NCBI RefSeq assembly: GCF_042433895.1
Contig: NZ_JBHLUA010000008.1
Span: forward strand, 1 to 64,000
Length of the DNA: 64,000 nucleotides
Reading direction: 5' to 3'
Source: Mesonia maritima
GTDB lineage: Bacteria > Bacteroidota > Bacteroidia > Flavobacteriales > Flavobacteriaceae
Shown here: positions 16,303-23,939 of the stretch, piece after piece
How the letters are laid out: every line of letters starts with the position of its first letter
How positions within the stretch are numbered: position 1 is the first letter of the stretch
Program-made: the position numbers and the translations under genes
The notes under the pieces: generated by a model
Told to the model about the DNA's origin: nothing
What the model saw: only the letters and a program-made list of their open reading frames with translations
Databases searched by the model: none

Positions 16303-16890
16303 ATGGAAAAAAGTAAGACGACGACAGACGCGGCTTTAGTGAGAAGCTATATAGATGGTAATGAAGATGCACTTTCCAAATTAATAAATCGTCACCAGCA
16401 ACGCATTTATAATTTTATATTTTCTAAAGTCTTTGATCGAGACATTACAGAAGATATTTTTCAAGATACATTTATAAAAGTTATTCGAACCTTAAAAAAG
16501 GGAAAGTATAACGAAGAAGGAAAATTTTTACCGTGGGTTATGCGAATTGCCCATAATTTGGTGATCGATCATTTTAGAAAAAATAACCGAATGCCAAAAT
16601 TTGAAGGTAAAGGCGATTTTAATATTTTTTCGGTATTACAAGATGATAAATTAAATGCTGAAAAAATAATGGTGAAAGATCAAATAGAAAACGATGTTAG
16701 AAATTTGATTAAAGAATTACCAGAAGATCAAAAAGAAGTATTAATGATGCGCATTTATAAAGAAATGAGTTTTAAAGAAATCTCTGAACGTACCGGCGTG
16801 AGTATTAATACCGCTTTGGGAAGAATGCGTTACGCGTTAATTAATCTACGTAAAGTAATTGAAAAACATAATATAGTTTTGACCAACTAA
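16303..16890 (+). CDS. ECF-type RNA polymerase sigma factor (sigma-70 family)
   Basis: A 195-residue group 4 sigma factor. Region 2 covers about residues 25-95, with the HQQRIYNFIFSKVFDRDITEDIFQDTFIKVI core-binding helix and FLPWVMRIAHNLVIDHFRK for -10 recognition. Region 4 covers about 135-185, with LPEDQKEVLMMRIYKEMSFKEISERTGVSINTALGRMRYAL, the -35-reading helix-turn-helix. Group 4 factors are usually paired with an anti-sigma factor. None of normal size follows, only a 50-residue gene at 16947. The 249-base upstream region is long and AT-rich, with no clear TAnnTTTG box close to the ATG. The regulon is unknown. Confidence 0.93.
   Translation: MEKSKTTTDAALVRSYIDGNEDALSKLINRHQQRIYNFIFSKVFDRDITEDIFQDTFIKVIRTLKKGKYNEEGKFLPWVMRIAHNLVIDHFRKNNRMPKFEGKGDFNIFSVLQDDKLNAEKIMVKDQIENDVRNLIKELPEDQKEVLMMRIYKEMSFKEISERTGVSINTALGRMRYALINLRKVIEKHNIVLTN
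16874..16881 (+). promoter_or_regulatory. Possible -7 box (TAGTTTTG) at the end of the sigma gene
   Basis: TAGTTTTG matches TAnnTTTG and lies in the last codons of the sigma factor, 66 bases before the small gene at 16947. It may give that gene its own transcript. No -33 element at normal spacing is visible, and such 8-mers are common in AT-rich coding DNA. Confidence 0.3.
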
Positions 16891-16900
16891 TACAATACAA

Positions 16901-16943
16901 TGAGTTTTTTGTCGTTATTAAAATAATACAAACAGAAAACTCA
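16901..16943 (+). promoter_or_regulatory. Long hairpin directly before a small gene
   Basis: TGAGTTTTTTGT (16901-16912) pairs with ACAGAAAACTCA (16932-16943), 12 pairs with one G-U. The loop can form five more pairs (TTATTTA-type arms at 16916-16928). The stem ends three bases before the ATG at 16947 and has no T-run, so it looks like a leader structure controlling translation or stability, not a terminator. Confidence 0.5.
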
Positions 16944-16946
16944 GTT

Positions 16947-17099
16947 ATGGCAAAACTTTACTTAAACCAATCACCCAAAAAAAAGGTGGAAAATTTAGGA
17001 CCTCGAAAAGAAACAGTTTCGTTTCTTCTCAATTATTCAAAAGCTTTAAACGTAGTCGAATCGAAGAGTAAACACATATTTGAAACAATCCTTAACTAA
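16947..17099 (+). CDS. Small 50-residue protein downstream of the sigma factor; function unknown
   Basis: A short open frame of 50 codons reads MAKLYLNQSPKKKVENLGPR, then KETVSFLLNYSKALNVVESK, then SKHIFETILN, with TAA at 17097. It is basic in the first half and amphipathic in the second (VSFLLNYSKALNVV). It lies 56 bases after the ECF sigma gene, in the same direction, and is closed by a strong terminator seven bases after its stop, which is the gene boundary one would expect for a real short gene. FLLNYSKALxVV...FETILN looks like a conserved flavobacterial small-protein ending, but I cannot name the family. It could be a modulator of the sigma factor, which is inference from position only. 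Confidence 0.65.
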   Translation: MAKLYLNQSPKKKVENLGPRKETVSFLLNYSKALNVVESKSKHIFETILN

Positions 17100-17105
17100 A
17101 CTTTG

Positions 17106-17146
17106 AAGAAACCTGGGCAAAATTTTTAGCTCGGGTTTCTTTTTTT
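17106..17146 (+). terminator. Rho-independent terminator of the sigma/small-protein unit
   Basis: AAGAAACCTGGGC pairs with GCTCGGGTTTCTT (two G-U pairs) around a ten-base AT loop and is followed by a run of T. It starts seven bases after the stop at 17099. Confidence 0.85.
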
Positions 17147-17197
17147 AAATTAGTTATTTCTATTAAATTCTTCAATTTTAAAGTGTTTTTATCTGAA

Positions 17198-17848
17198 TTA
17201 TTTCTTTTTATAAGCATTTAATACGCTTTTTCTACCAATTGTCTTGGTAATGATATCATTCTCTAATTTCCAGCCTCTTGCAGGAGAATATTCTCTTCCG
17301 TACCAAATAATTTGCAAGTGCAATTTGTTCCATAATTCTTTCGGGAATAATCGTTTCGCATCTTTTTCAGTTTGTGATACACTTTTTCCATTCGATAAAT
17401 TCCATCGATACATTAAACGGTGAATATGCGTGTCTACCGGAAAAGCGGGAACATTAAATGCTTGCGACATTACCACGCTAGCCGTTTTATGACCAACCGC
17501 CGGGAACGATTCTAAAGCTTCAAAACTCGCGGGAACTTCACCCTTATATTTTTCAAGAATAATTTTTGATAAACCGTGAATCCCTTTCGATTTCATAGGC
17601 GATAAGCCAACAGGTTTAATAATTTCCCGAATTTCTTCCACCGAAAGTTTTACCATTTCTTGTGGTGTACTTGCTTTTTCAAAAAGTAAAGGCGTGATTT
17701 GATTCACTTTAACATCGGTACTTTGTGCAGAAAGTAAAACAGCGATAAGTAATGTATACGGATCTTTATGATCTAACGGAATAGGAATTTCCGGATAAAT
17801 TTCATTTAACGTATTTATAACAAATTCTACTTTTTCCTGTTTGGTCAT
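17198..17848 (-). CDS. nth: Endonuclease III-like DNA glycosylase/AP lyase lacking the iron-sulfur cluster
   Basis: A 216-residue HhH-GPD glycosylase. The helix-hairpin-helix is at FPAVGHKTASVV, with the catalytic Lys121, and the catalytic Asp139 is in FPVDTHIHR. These match Lys120 and Asp138 of the E. coli enzyme, so oxidised-pyrimidine excision and AP lyase activity are expected. The C-terminal part, where the four cysteines of the 4Fe-4S loop normally sit, reads WYGREYSPARGWKLENDIITKTIG. The whole protein contains no cysteine at all, so the cluster is certainly missing. It is divergent from bcp with 30 bases between the two ATGs. Confidence 0.9.
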   Translation of the reverse strand: MTKQEKVEFVINTLNEIYPEIPIPLDHKDPYTLLIAVLLSAQSTDVKVNQITPLLFEKASTPQEMVKLSVEEIREIIKPVGLSPMKSKGIHGLSKIILEKYKGEVPASFEALESFPAVGHKTASVVMSQAFNVPAFPVDTHIHRLMYRWNLSNGKSVSQTEKDAKRLFPKELWNKLHLQIIWYGREYSPARGWKLENDIITKTIGRKSVLNAYKKK

Positions 17849-17878
17849 TTTACTTATTTTTAAACAAAAATAACATTT

Positions 17879-18328
17879 ATGACGACATTAAAAGAAGGCG
17901 ATAAAGCTCCAAATTTTTCAGCGAAAGATCAAGATGGAAATGTACACGAATTAAAAGATTATAAAGGAAAAAAATTAGTTGTCTTTTTCTATCCAAAAGC
18001 CAGTACGCCGGGTTGTACGGCAGAAGCTTGTAATTTGCGCGATAATTGGGAAACTTTTCAAGAAAAAGGATATGCCATTTTGGGAGTTAGTGCAGATTCG
18101 CCAAAACGCCAACAGAATTTTAAAAATAAATATGAATTACCATTTCCTTTATTGGCAGATGAGGACAAAGAAGTAATTAATGCTTTTGGCGTTTGGGGAC
18201 CAAAAAAGTTTATGGGAAAAGAATACGATGGAATTCACCGTACAACTTTTATTATTGATGAAGATGGTAAAATTGAAGAAGTAATTTCAAAAGTAAAAAC
18301 CAAAGCCCACGCAGAACAAATTCTGTAA
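17879..18328 (+). CDS. bcp: Thioredoxin-dependent thiol peroxidase (bacterioferritin comigratory protein)
   Basis: A 149-residue peroxiredoxin of the Bcp/PrxQ class, which reduces hydrogen and organic peroxides using thioredoxin. The peroxidatic cysteine is Cys46 in STPGCTAEAC and the resolving cysteine is Cys51, the standard five-residue spacing for atypical two-cysteine members. Arg121-type catalytic context is seen in GIHRTTFIID. It is cytoplasmic. It shares a 30-base divergent region with the endonuclease III gene, which would suit joint expression under oxidative stress. Its stop at 18326-18328 directly touches the end of the opposed aroB gene. Confidence 0.95.
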   Translation: MTTLKEGDKAPNFSAKDQDGNVHELKDYKGKKLVVFFYPKASTPGCTAEACNLRDNWETFQEKGYAILGVSADSPKRQQNFKNKYELPFPLLADEDKEVINAFGVWGPKKFMGKEYDGIHRTTFIIDEDGKIEEVISKVKTKAHAEQIL

Positions 18329-19396
18329 TTAATTTTTATAGAATTCAAAAGCTTCATAAATAAGTTTTTCAGAAACTTTGCAGTCTATTTGTGGTGTTCC
18401 TATTTGATGAAGAAGTACAAAATTCACATTTCCGTGACTATTTTTTTTATCAAAAACAAGAAGCTCGCAAATAGACTGTATTTCTTTTGACGTAAAATCT
18501 ACTTTCTTAAAAGTTTGTAGAATAACCGATTTTATTTCTTCCGCTTTATCTTCGGGTAGATTTAAAATTTTTGAGGAAAGATAACTTTCTAAAATCAGCC
18601 CGATAGCAATCGCTTCGCCGTGTAAAAGTGTTTCTCTTTCTTCAGAATTTAAAGAATACGATTCTATTGCGTGACCTAACGTATGACCGAAATTTAAAAT
18701 TTTTCTATTTCCGTTTTCGTGTTGATCTTCTTCAACTACCGAAGTTTTTATTTCTACGGAATGATAAATTAATTTTTCTAAATCGGTTAAATTTAGCTGA
18801 GAAAGATCTGATAATTTTTCCCAATAATTCTCATCGCAAATCAAGCCGTGTTTAAGCATTTCAGCTAAGCCACTTTTTAAATGATTTTGTGGTAAAGTTG
18901 CTAAATATGAAACATCAATGAGCGTTACCACAGGATCTTGAAAAACGCCAATTTGGTTTTTTAGATTTCCTAAATCTACACCGGTTTTTCCGCCAACAGA
19001 AGCATCTACCATAGCGAGTAGGGAAGTGGGAATATTTATAAATTTAATTCCGCGTTTAAAAGTAGAAGCCACAAATCCGCCTAAATCGGTTACAACGCCG
19101 CCTCCAAGATTTATAAAAAGCGCTTTTCTATCGGCATTAAATTCGGTTAAAGTTTTCCAAACCCCTTGACAAGTTTCTATATTTTTATGTTCTTCGCCTG
19201 GTTCAATTTCAATAACTTCAATTGCTATTGAAGTAGAAATAAACTGTAAGAAAAAAGCTAAGCAATGTTCTTGCGTATTACTATCTGTTAAGATGAAAAT
19301 TTTTGAAGGATTTATTTCTTCAATTACAACATTTAAGGTTACATAATTTTCTTGACCAAAATGTATAAAATTATTAACAGAAGTAAGTGATTTCAT
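18329..19396 (-). CDS. aroB: 3-dehydroquinate synthase
   Basis: A 355-residue AroB, the second enzyme of the shikimate pathway, which converts DAHP to 3-dehydroquinate using NAD and a divalent metal. The NAD-binding segment is FINLGGGVVTDLGGFVASTFKRGI (about residues 96-119), followed by INIPTSLLAMVDASVGGKTGVD. The metal ligands are expected at LKHGLICDE (Glu184-type context), FGHTLGHAIE and LLHGEAIAIG, all present. The gene ends exactly where bcp ends, on the other strand, with no terminator between. A single ATG start at 19396 lies divergent from the proline dehydrogenase gene about 94 bases away. Confidence 0.95.
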   Translation of the reverse strand: MKSLTSVNNFIHFGQENYVTLNVVIEEINPSKIFILTDSNTQEHCLAFFLQFISTSIAIEVIEIEPGEEHKNIETCQGVWKTLTEFNADRKALFINLGGGVVTDLGGFVASTFKRGIKFINIPTSLLAMVDASVGGKTGVDLGNLKNQIGVFQDPVVTLIDVSYLATLPQNHLKSGLAEMLKHGLICDENYWEKLSDLSQLNLTDLEKLIYHSVEIKTSVVEEDQHENGNRKILNFGHTLGHAIESYSLNSEERETLLHGEAIAIGLILESYLSSKILNLPEDKAEEIKSVILQTFKKVDFTSKEIQSICELLVFDKKNSHGNVNFVLLHQIGTPQIDCKVSEKLIYEAFEFYKN

Positions 19397-19490
19397 TAAA
19401 AGTTACGTTAAATCTTAATCGAAATTACGCAGAATAAATAAAATAATAGTAATTCAAAACTTATATTTACGCAAATTTTCAAAAACGAAT

Positions 19491-20681
19491 ATGGTAAGAA
19501 AAATTTTCAACAACACTAAACGTGCTTTTGCACTTAAAGACGATAAAGAATTAAAGCGCTCTCTTTTTATATTTAGTATGATGAACAGGCCTTCTTTAGT
19601 TGCCGTAGGAACACGAATGACTAATTTGGCTTTAAAAATGCACCTTCCGGTAGAAGGAATTATAAAAAAGACAATTTTTAAAATGTTTTGCGGTGGCGTT
19701 AGCCAGAAAGATTGTTTGCCAACGATTAAAAAAATGTACGATATGCATGTGCATAGTGTGCTCGATTTTTCTTCGGAAGGAAAAGAAGACGAATCTCAAT
19801 TTGATTCAGCTTTAGAAACAAAACTAGATATTATTCGATTTGCAAAAGAGCGAAAAGAAATCCCATTTACGGTTTTTAAACCAACCGGTTTAGGAAGATT
19901 CGCCATTTGGGAAAAAGTTTCTAGCAATGAAGAATTATCTGAAAAAGAACAGCAAGAATGGGAACGTGTAAAAAAGCGTGTAGATACGGTTTGCTCGTTA
20001 GCTTCAGAATTAGGAACTAAACTTCTAGCAGATGCTGAAGAATCTTGGATGCAAGATGCGGCAGATAATCTTTTGGAAGAAATGATGGCAAAATATAATC
20101 AAGAGAAAGTTACAGTTTTTAATACTTTACAATGTTACCGTTGGGATAGACTTCAGTATATAAAAGATCTTCATAAACGAGCAAAAAATAAAGGCTTTAA
20201 AATTGGGGCCAAAATTGTTCGCGGAGCCTATATGGAAAAGGAAAATGCCAGAGCTGAAAAAATGGGTTATCCAACCCCAATTTGTGAAGATAAAGAAGCA
20301 ACCGATGTAAACTTTAACGCGGTTCTTTATTATTCTATGCAACATTTAGATGATATTAATCTTTACATCGGGACGCATAATGAGGTAAGTACGTATTTAA
20401 CGATGCAATTGATGGACGAGAAAGAAATTGATAAGCGCGATGATAGAATTTGGTTTAGTCAATTATTCGGAATGAGTGATCACATTACCTTCAATTTAGC
20501 GTTGAATAGTTATAACGCTGCAAAACTGGTTCCTTTTGGAGCAATTAGAGATGTAATTCCGTATTTAATTCGTAGAGCTCAAGAAAATTCTTCTGTAAAA
20601 GGACAAACCGGTCGTGAATTGGCTTTATTACGAGAAGAAAAACAACGTAGAGATGGACAGTTCACGAAGCGTATTTCGTAG
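19491..20681 (+). CDS. Proline dehydrogenase (monofunctional)
   Basis: A 396-residue FAD-dependent PRODH, which oxidises proline to pyrroline-5-carboxylate. The barrel carries FKPTGLGRFAIWEK near residue 127, LLADAEESWMQ near 181, GAKIVRGAYMEKENARA near 243, YIGTHNEVST near 290, and the C-terminal LIRRAQENSSVKGQTGRELALL, where the paired arginines contact the substrate carboxylate. It lacks the aldehyde dehydrogenase half found in PutA, so P5C dehydrogenase must be elsewhere. A good terminator follows. Placement next to aroB is common in Flavobacteriia, from memory. Confidence 0.92.
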   Translation: MVRKIFNNTKRAFALKDDKELKRSLFIFSMMNRPSLVAVGTRMTNLALKMHLPVEGIIKKTIFKMFCGGVSQKDCLPTIKKMYDMHVHSVLDFSSEGKEDESQFDSALETKLDIIRFAKERKEIPFTVFKPTGLGRFAIWEKVSSNEELSEKEQQEWERVKKRVDTVCSLASELGTKLLADAEESWMQDAADNLLEEMMAKYNQEKVTVFNTLQCYRWDRLQYIKDLHKRAKNKGFKIGAKIVRGAYMEKENARAEKMGYPTPICEDKEATDVNFNAVLYYSMQHLDDINLYIGTHNEVSTYLTMQLMDEKEIDKRDDRIWFSQLFGMSDHITFNLALNSYNAAKLVPFGAIRDVIPYLIRRAQENSSVKGQTGRELALLREEKQRRDGQFTKRIS

Positions 20682-20714
20682 AACTTCTTCTTCTTTTTTT
20701 GAAAATATTTAACT

Positions 20715-20752
20715 AATTAATCCCATTATAGCCTAATGGGATTAATTATTTT
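20715..20752 (+). terminator. Rho-independent terminator after proline dehydrogenase
   Basis: AATTAATCCCATTA pairs perfectly with TAATGGGATTAATT across a five-base loop and is followed by a T-rich stretch, 33 bases after the stop. Confidence 0.85.
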
Positions 20753-20767
20753 TAGCTGAAATAATTA

Positions 20768-21736
20768 ATGATGAAAAAATACATTTCCTTATTTAAAAAA
20801 ACCTACGAACAATGGATGCTGAACAATCCTTTTGAGCAAAGCGCGGTTATTGCTTATTATACATTTTTTTCGCTTCCTTCTTTGTTGGTTATTGTGGTTG
20901 CGATTGCAGGTTATTTTTTCGGTCAAGAAGATGTTCGGTATAAAATCACGAATGAAATAAATAGTTTAATAGGAAATGACACCGCAAAAGCAATTGAAGG
21001 AATGATAACCAACGCAATGGTAGAACAAGAATCTACTTTTGCAATTATTATGGGAATTGCCGTATTGTTATTTGGTGCAACGGGAGCTTTTTTTCAGTTA
21101 AAGAAAGCGATGAATAGAATTTGGAGTGTTCGCGTTAAAAAAGAATCGATAAAACGAATTTTACTGGATCGTGTAATTTCTTTCGGAATGATTTTAGTAA
21201 TTGGGTTAATGTTACTTATTTCGCTGGTGCTTTCAGCATTAATAACTTATCTAAGTGAATATTTAGAACAATACGCGCCAGGCTTAACTTCAATAACTAT
21301 TGAAATTTTAAATTTCCTTTTATCGTATGTTTTTATAGGCGCTTTATTCGCATCGGTTTTTAAACTTCTGCCAGATATTAATGTCCGTTGGAAAGTCACG
21401 TTGGTTGGTGCTTCTTTAACCACTTTATTATTTTTAATAGGAAAATATGCGCTGAGTTTTTATTTTGGGCAAAGCGAACCGACTTCGGTTTATGGCGGAG
21501 CTTCTTCCGTAGTTTTAATTTTATTGTGGGTTTTCTATACGTGTTTAATCATGTTTTTTGGCGCAGAATTTACCGTTCAATACGCGTTAATGAAAAATGA
21601 AGATATTTCTCCTAACCGATTTAGTGAACCTGCGATTTACCAAGAATTACAAGAAATTGAAGAGCGAAAAATTCATCTTCGAAAAAAGAAAAAAGACCTC
21701 GACAAATTAGCTAATAAAGCTGAAAAAGACTCTTAG
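20768..21736 (+). CDS. YihY/BrkB (UPF0761) family inner-membrane protein
   Basis: A 322-residue protein with about six membrane helices. N-terminal SAVIAYYTFFSLPSLLVIVVAIAGYFFG and GATGAFFQLKKAMNRIWSV are the hallmark segments of the YihY/BrkB family. The C-terminal SEPTSVYGGASSVVLILLWVFYTCLIMFFGAEFT block is also typical. A charged cytoplasmic tail (ERKIHLRKKKKDLDKLANKAEKD) ends the protein. The old name ribonuclease BN does not apply to this membrane family, and its function remains unsettled. Two ATGs (20768 and 20771) lie in tandem. I kept the first. It begins just after the terminator of the preceding gene. Confidence 0.9.
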   Translation: MMKKYISLFKKTYEQWMLNNPFEQSAVIAYYTFFSLPSLLVIVVAIAGYFFGQEDVRYKITNEINSLIGNDTAKAIEGMITNAMVEQESTFAIIMGIAVLLFGATGAFFQLKKAMNRIWSVRVKKESIKRILLDRVISFGMILVIGLMLLISLVLSALITYLSEYLEQYAPGLTSITIEILNFLLSYVFIGALFASVFKLLPDINVRWKVTLVGASLTTLLFLIGKYALSFYFGQSEPTSVYGGASSVVLILLWVFYTCLIMFFGAEFTVQYALMKNEDISPNRFSEPAIYQELQEIEERKIHLRKKKKDLDKLANKAEKDS

Positions 21737-21839
21737 TAAATGTTTAACGCTTTGTTACTAAGGTTTATAAATTCTTTAATACCATAAGAGCTGCTTCCAT
21801 TGTATCTTCGAAAAAAAGAAAAAACTAAAAAAAATTGTT

Positions 21840-22388
21840 ATGGAAAAGAAAATTGCTATTCTCGCAACAGATGGATTTGAAGAGAGCGAATTAAAATCGC
21901 CAAAAGAAGCGATGGAAAAAGAAGGATTTAAAGTTGAAATCGTCAGCTTAAAATCAGGAAAAATTAAAAGTTGGTCGGGCGGAAATTGGTCTGCTGAATA
22001 TAATGTAGATAAAACTGTAGATCAAGTTAGCGCAAAACAATACAATGCGTTGGTTTTACCAGGCGGAGTTATTAATCCAGATAAATTACGAATTAACGAA
22101 GATGCTTTAGTATTTATTCGTGATTTCTTTAAACAAAGTAAACCGGTAGCTGCAATTTGCCACGGACCTTGGTCTTTAATTAATGCAGATGTAGTTAAAG
22201 GAAGAACAATGACTTCGTTTAAATCTATTAGAAAAGATCTGGAAAATGCCGGAGCACTTTGGGTAGATAAAGAAGTAGTGGTAGATGAAGCTTTTGTTAC
22301 TAGCAGAAATCCTGATGATTTACCTGCTTTTAACGCTAAATTAATTGAAGAAATTAAAGAAGGCAAGCACGATTTACAACACGCCTAA
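21840..22388 (+). CDS. DJ-1/PfpI family protein (type 1 glutamine amidotransferase-like)
   Basis: A 182-residue single-domain protein of the DJ-1/PfpI superfamily. The nucleophile elbow is AAICHGPW, with Cys107 and His108, preceded by LVLPGG (72-76), and a glutamate is in DGFEESEL near residue 15. That is the arrangement of PfpI-like proteins annotated as intracellular proteases, deglycases or general stress proteins. Activity cannot be told from sequence. The closest named group is probably YraA/YhbO-like stress protein. It has a 103-base upstream region with a near-match -7 box (TATCTTCG) and a strong shared terminator downstream. Confidence 0.88.
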   Translation: MEKKIAILATDGFEESELKSPKEAMEKEGFKVEIVSLKSGKIKSWSGGNWSAEYNVDKTVDQVSAKQYNALVLPGGVINPDKLRINEDALVFIRDFFKQSKPVAAICHGPWSLINADVVKGRTMTSFKSIRKDLENAGALWVDKEVVVDEAFVTSRNPDDLPAFNAKLIEEIKEGKHDLQHA

Positions 22389-22408
22389 AAATTAATTTTG
22401 ATTTGTTG

Positions 22409-22445
22409 AAAAACCGATTAGTTTTATTAACTAATCGGTTTTTTT
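22409..22445. terminator. Bidirectional rho-independent terminator
   Basis: AAAAACCGATTAGTT pairs with AACTAATCGGTTTTT around a five-base loop. It ends the DJ-1/PfpI gene and touches the stop of the opposed membrane-protein gene at 22444. Confidence 0.9.
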
Positions 22446-22767
22446 AATCTTTAAAGAAACGCTTAAAGCCTAAACGTTTCAGCATTTTTTTTTCGAAACT
22501 CCAGAAAAATTTAAATTGCCCAAAAAGAAATCCAAATAAAATTAGAAGAACTTGATAAAAAGGAAATATTAAAATTATTCTTATTAAATAATAGAGTAAA
22601 CCTCCAAACCAAAAATCTTCTCCAAAATTTTCTCGGTTTAGATGAATTAATTCTAAAAATGGTTTTGCGACATATACTGAAGATGAACCGGTAATGGCAA
22701 ACACAATAAAAATTATTACCAGTTGAAAATTAGAGGTAATTCCCCAGCGTTCTTTTAATTTTTTCAT
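22444..22767 (-). CDS. Small membrane protein (DUF6787-like)
   Basis: A 107-residue protein with two membrane segments: NFQLVIIFIVFAITGSSSVYVA (about residues 14-35) and YYLIRIILIFPFYQVLLILFGFLFG (about 59-83). A basic, aromatic C-terminus follows (FKFFWSFEKKMLKRLGFKRF). The opening KLKERWGITSNFQ is a familiar start in flavobacterial proteins that are often labelled diacylglyceryl transferase without good reason. I would call it DUF6787-like. Its ATG overlaps the stop of the upstream lipoprotein gene in TAATG, so the two are translationally coupled at the end of a six-gene operon. Confidence 0.7.
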   Translation of the reverse strand: MKKLKERWGITSNFQLVIIFIVFAITGSSSVYVAKPFLELIHLNRENFGEDFWFGGLLYYLIRIILIFPFYQVLLILFGFLFGQFKFFWSFEKKMLKRLGFKRFFKD

Positions 22768-23177
22768 TAAAGCTTCTGATTGTATTTTTTCTGAAAAAAG
22801 AGAAAGTAATTGTAAAGCAAATAATTTACTTCATATCCATAATCAATATTTCTATCGTAATCGATTACTAACGGATACAAGTCACGATTATAAGCTGAAC
22901 TTCTAGCTCGAACATTATATTCTGTAACGTATTGAATATTTTTTAATTCTAAATAAGTTTGCGAATAATGACCGCGTGGCGGCTGTGTAGCTAACCAACC
23001 CGTAAATCCGGTTTCAAAAATAATTACTTCATATTCTAAGCTATCGTTTGTAATTCTAATAGTATCGCTTTCAGTTTCTGAAATATTTTCAGCAGAAGAA
23101 TTGTTTTTTCCTTTTTTTGAAGTAGCGCAATTGCATAGCAAAAAGCAACCGATAATAATGCTTATTAAATATCTCAT
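22767..23177 (-). CDS. Small lipoprotein (DUF6146-like)
   Basis: A 136-residue lipoprotein. The signal peptide ends in a lipobox LLCNC (cysteine at about residue 17), and the sequence continues with a Ser/Asn/Glu-rich linker. The folded part runs from about residue 46 (DSLEYEVIIFETGFTGWLATQPPRG) to the Tyr-rich C-terminus (YEVNYLLYNYFLFFQKKY). This agrees with the DUF6146 family of Bacteroidota, whose function is unknown. Cysteine followed by Ala-Thr-Ser suggests outer-membrane sorting, though Bacteroidota rules differ. It lies between the RlpA-like gene (10 bases) and the coupled membrane-protein gene. Confidence 0.75.
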   Translation of the reverse strand: MRYLISIIIGCFLLCNCATSKKGKNNSSAENISETESDTIRITNDSLEYEVIIFETGFTGWLATQPPRGHYSQTYLELKNIQYVTEYNVRARSSAYNRDLYPLVIDYDRNIDYGYEVNYLLYNYFLFFQKKYNQKL

Positions 23178-23187
23178 AATTATTTTG

Positions 23188-23937
23188 TTAGGAAGAAGTT
23201 ATGCGTTCAAAATCAATAATAAAACTATCAGGATATTTTGTGCTTACTTCTTCTTTCTTAAAATCTTCAGCAGCATTTCTGGTTTCAAACTTTCCGATAA
23301 TTAACGTATAGACTTTCACGCCTTGCACATCTTTAACCTGAACGGTAATATCTTGTTGATAGCTGATTTTTAAATTATCGGCCAGGCGAATTAAATTAGC
23401 GACTTCTTGAAAACTTCCTATTTGAATTCCAAACCAATCGGGTTGAACCCTATTCACCGACATTTCATAAAACTCGTGCATTTTTTTTACTGATTTTTCA
23501 CCTTCAGTATTTATAGTACTTTCTTCAGTTTTTTCATTTTCGGCTAAAGCTTCAGTTGAATTAAAAGTAGTTAAATCATCTTCTGGAGAACCAACAACTT
23601 CTAAAACTACATCGGTTACGCCATCTGCCATAAAATCAAGTTTTTTAGCGGCACTTTGCGATAAGTCTATAATTCGATTACTCACAAACGGACCTCTATC
23701 GTTTATTTCAACAACAATAGAGGTATCGTTTGCTAAATTGGTAACACGTATTTTTGTGCCAAATGGAAGATGCCTATGCGCGGCGGTTAATTCTTCATGG
23801 GAATATTTTTCACCACTTGCAGTTAATCTTCCTTCAAATTTATTAGAATAATAAGATGCTTTTCCTGTTTGTACTTGTGCTAAAGCAAAATGGCAACAAA
23901 TTAGAAATATTAGTAAACTACTAAAAAGCTGTTTCAT
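23188..23937 (-). CDS. RlpA-like septal ring protein with SPOR domain
   Basis: A 249-residue exported protein. The signal peptide is MKQLFSSLLIFLICCHFALAQ. The double-psi beta-barrel (about residues 25-115) has GKASYYSNKFEGRLTASGEKYSHEELTAAHRHLPFGT and INDRGPFVSNRIIDLSQSAAKKL, including the Asp expected in the active groove of RlpA lytic transglycosylases. An acidic linker follows, and a SPOR domain (about 165-245, WFGIQIGSFQEVANLIRLADNL) would bind denuded glycan strands at division sites. It sits in the serine operon two bases after serA, so it may be co-expressed for reasons of genome layout only. Confidence 0.88.
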   Translation of the reverse strand: MKQLFSSLLIFLICCHFALAQVQTGKASYYSNKFEGRLTASGEKYSHEELTAAHRHLPFGTKIRVTNLANDTSIVVEINDRGPFVSNRIIDLSQSAAKKLDFMADGVTDVVLEVVGSPEDDLTTFNSTEALAENEKTEESTINTEGEKSVKKMHEFYEMSVNRVQPDWFGIQIGSFQEVANLIRLADNLKISYQQDITVQVKDVQGVKVYTLIIGKFETRNAAEDFKKEEVSTKYPDSFIIDFERITSS

Positions 23938-23939
23938 GC

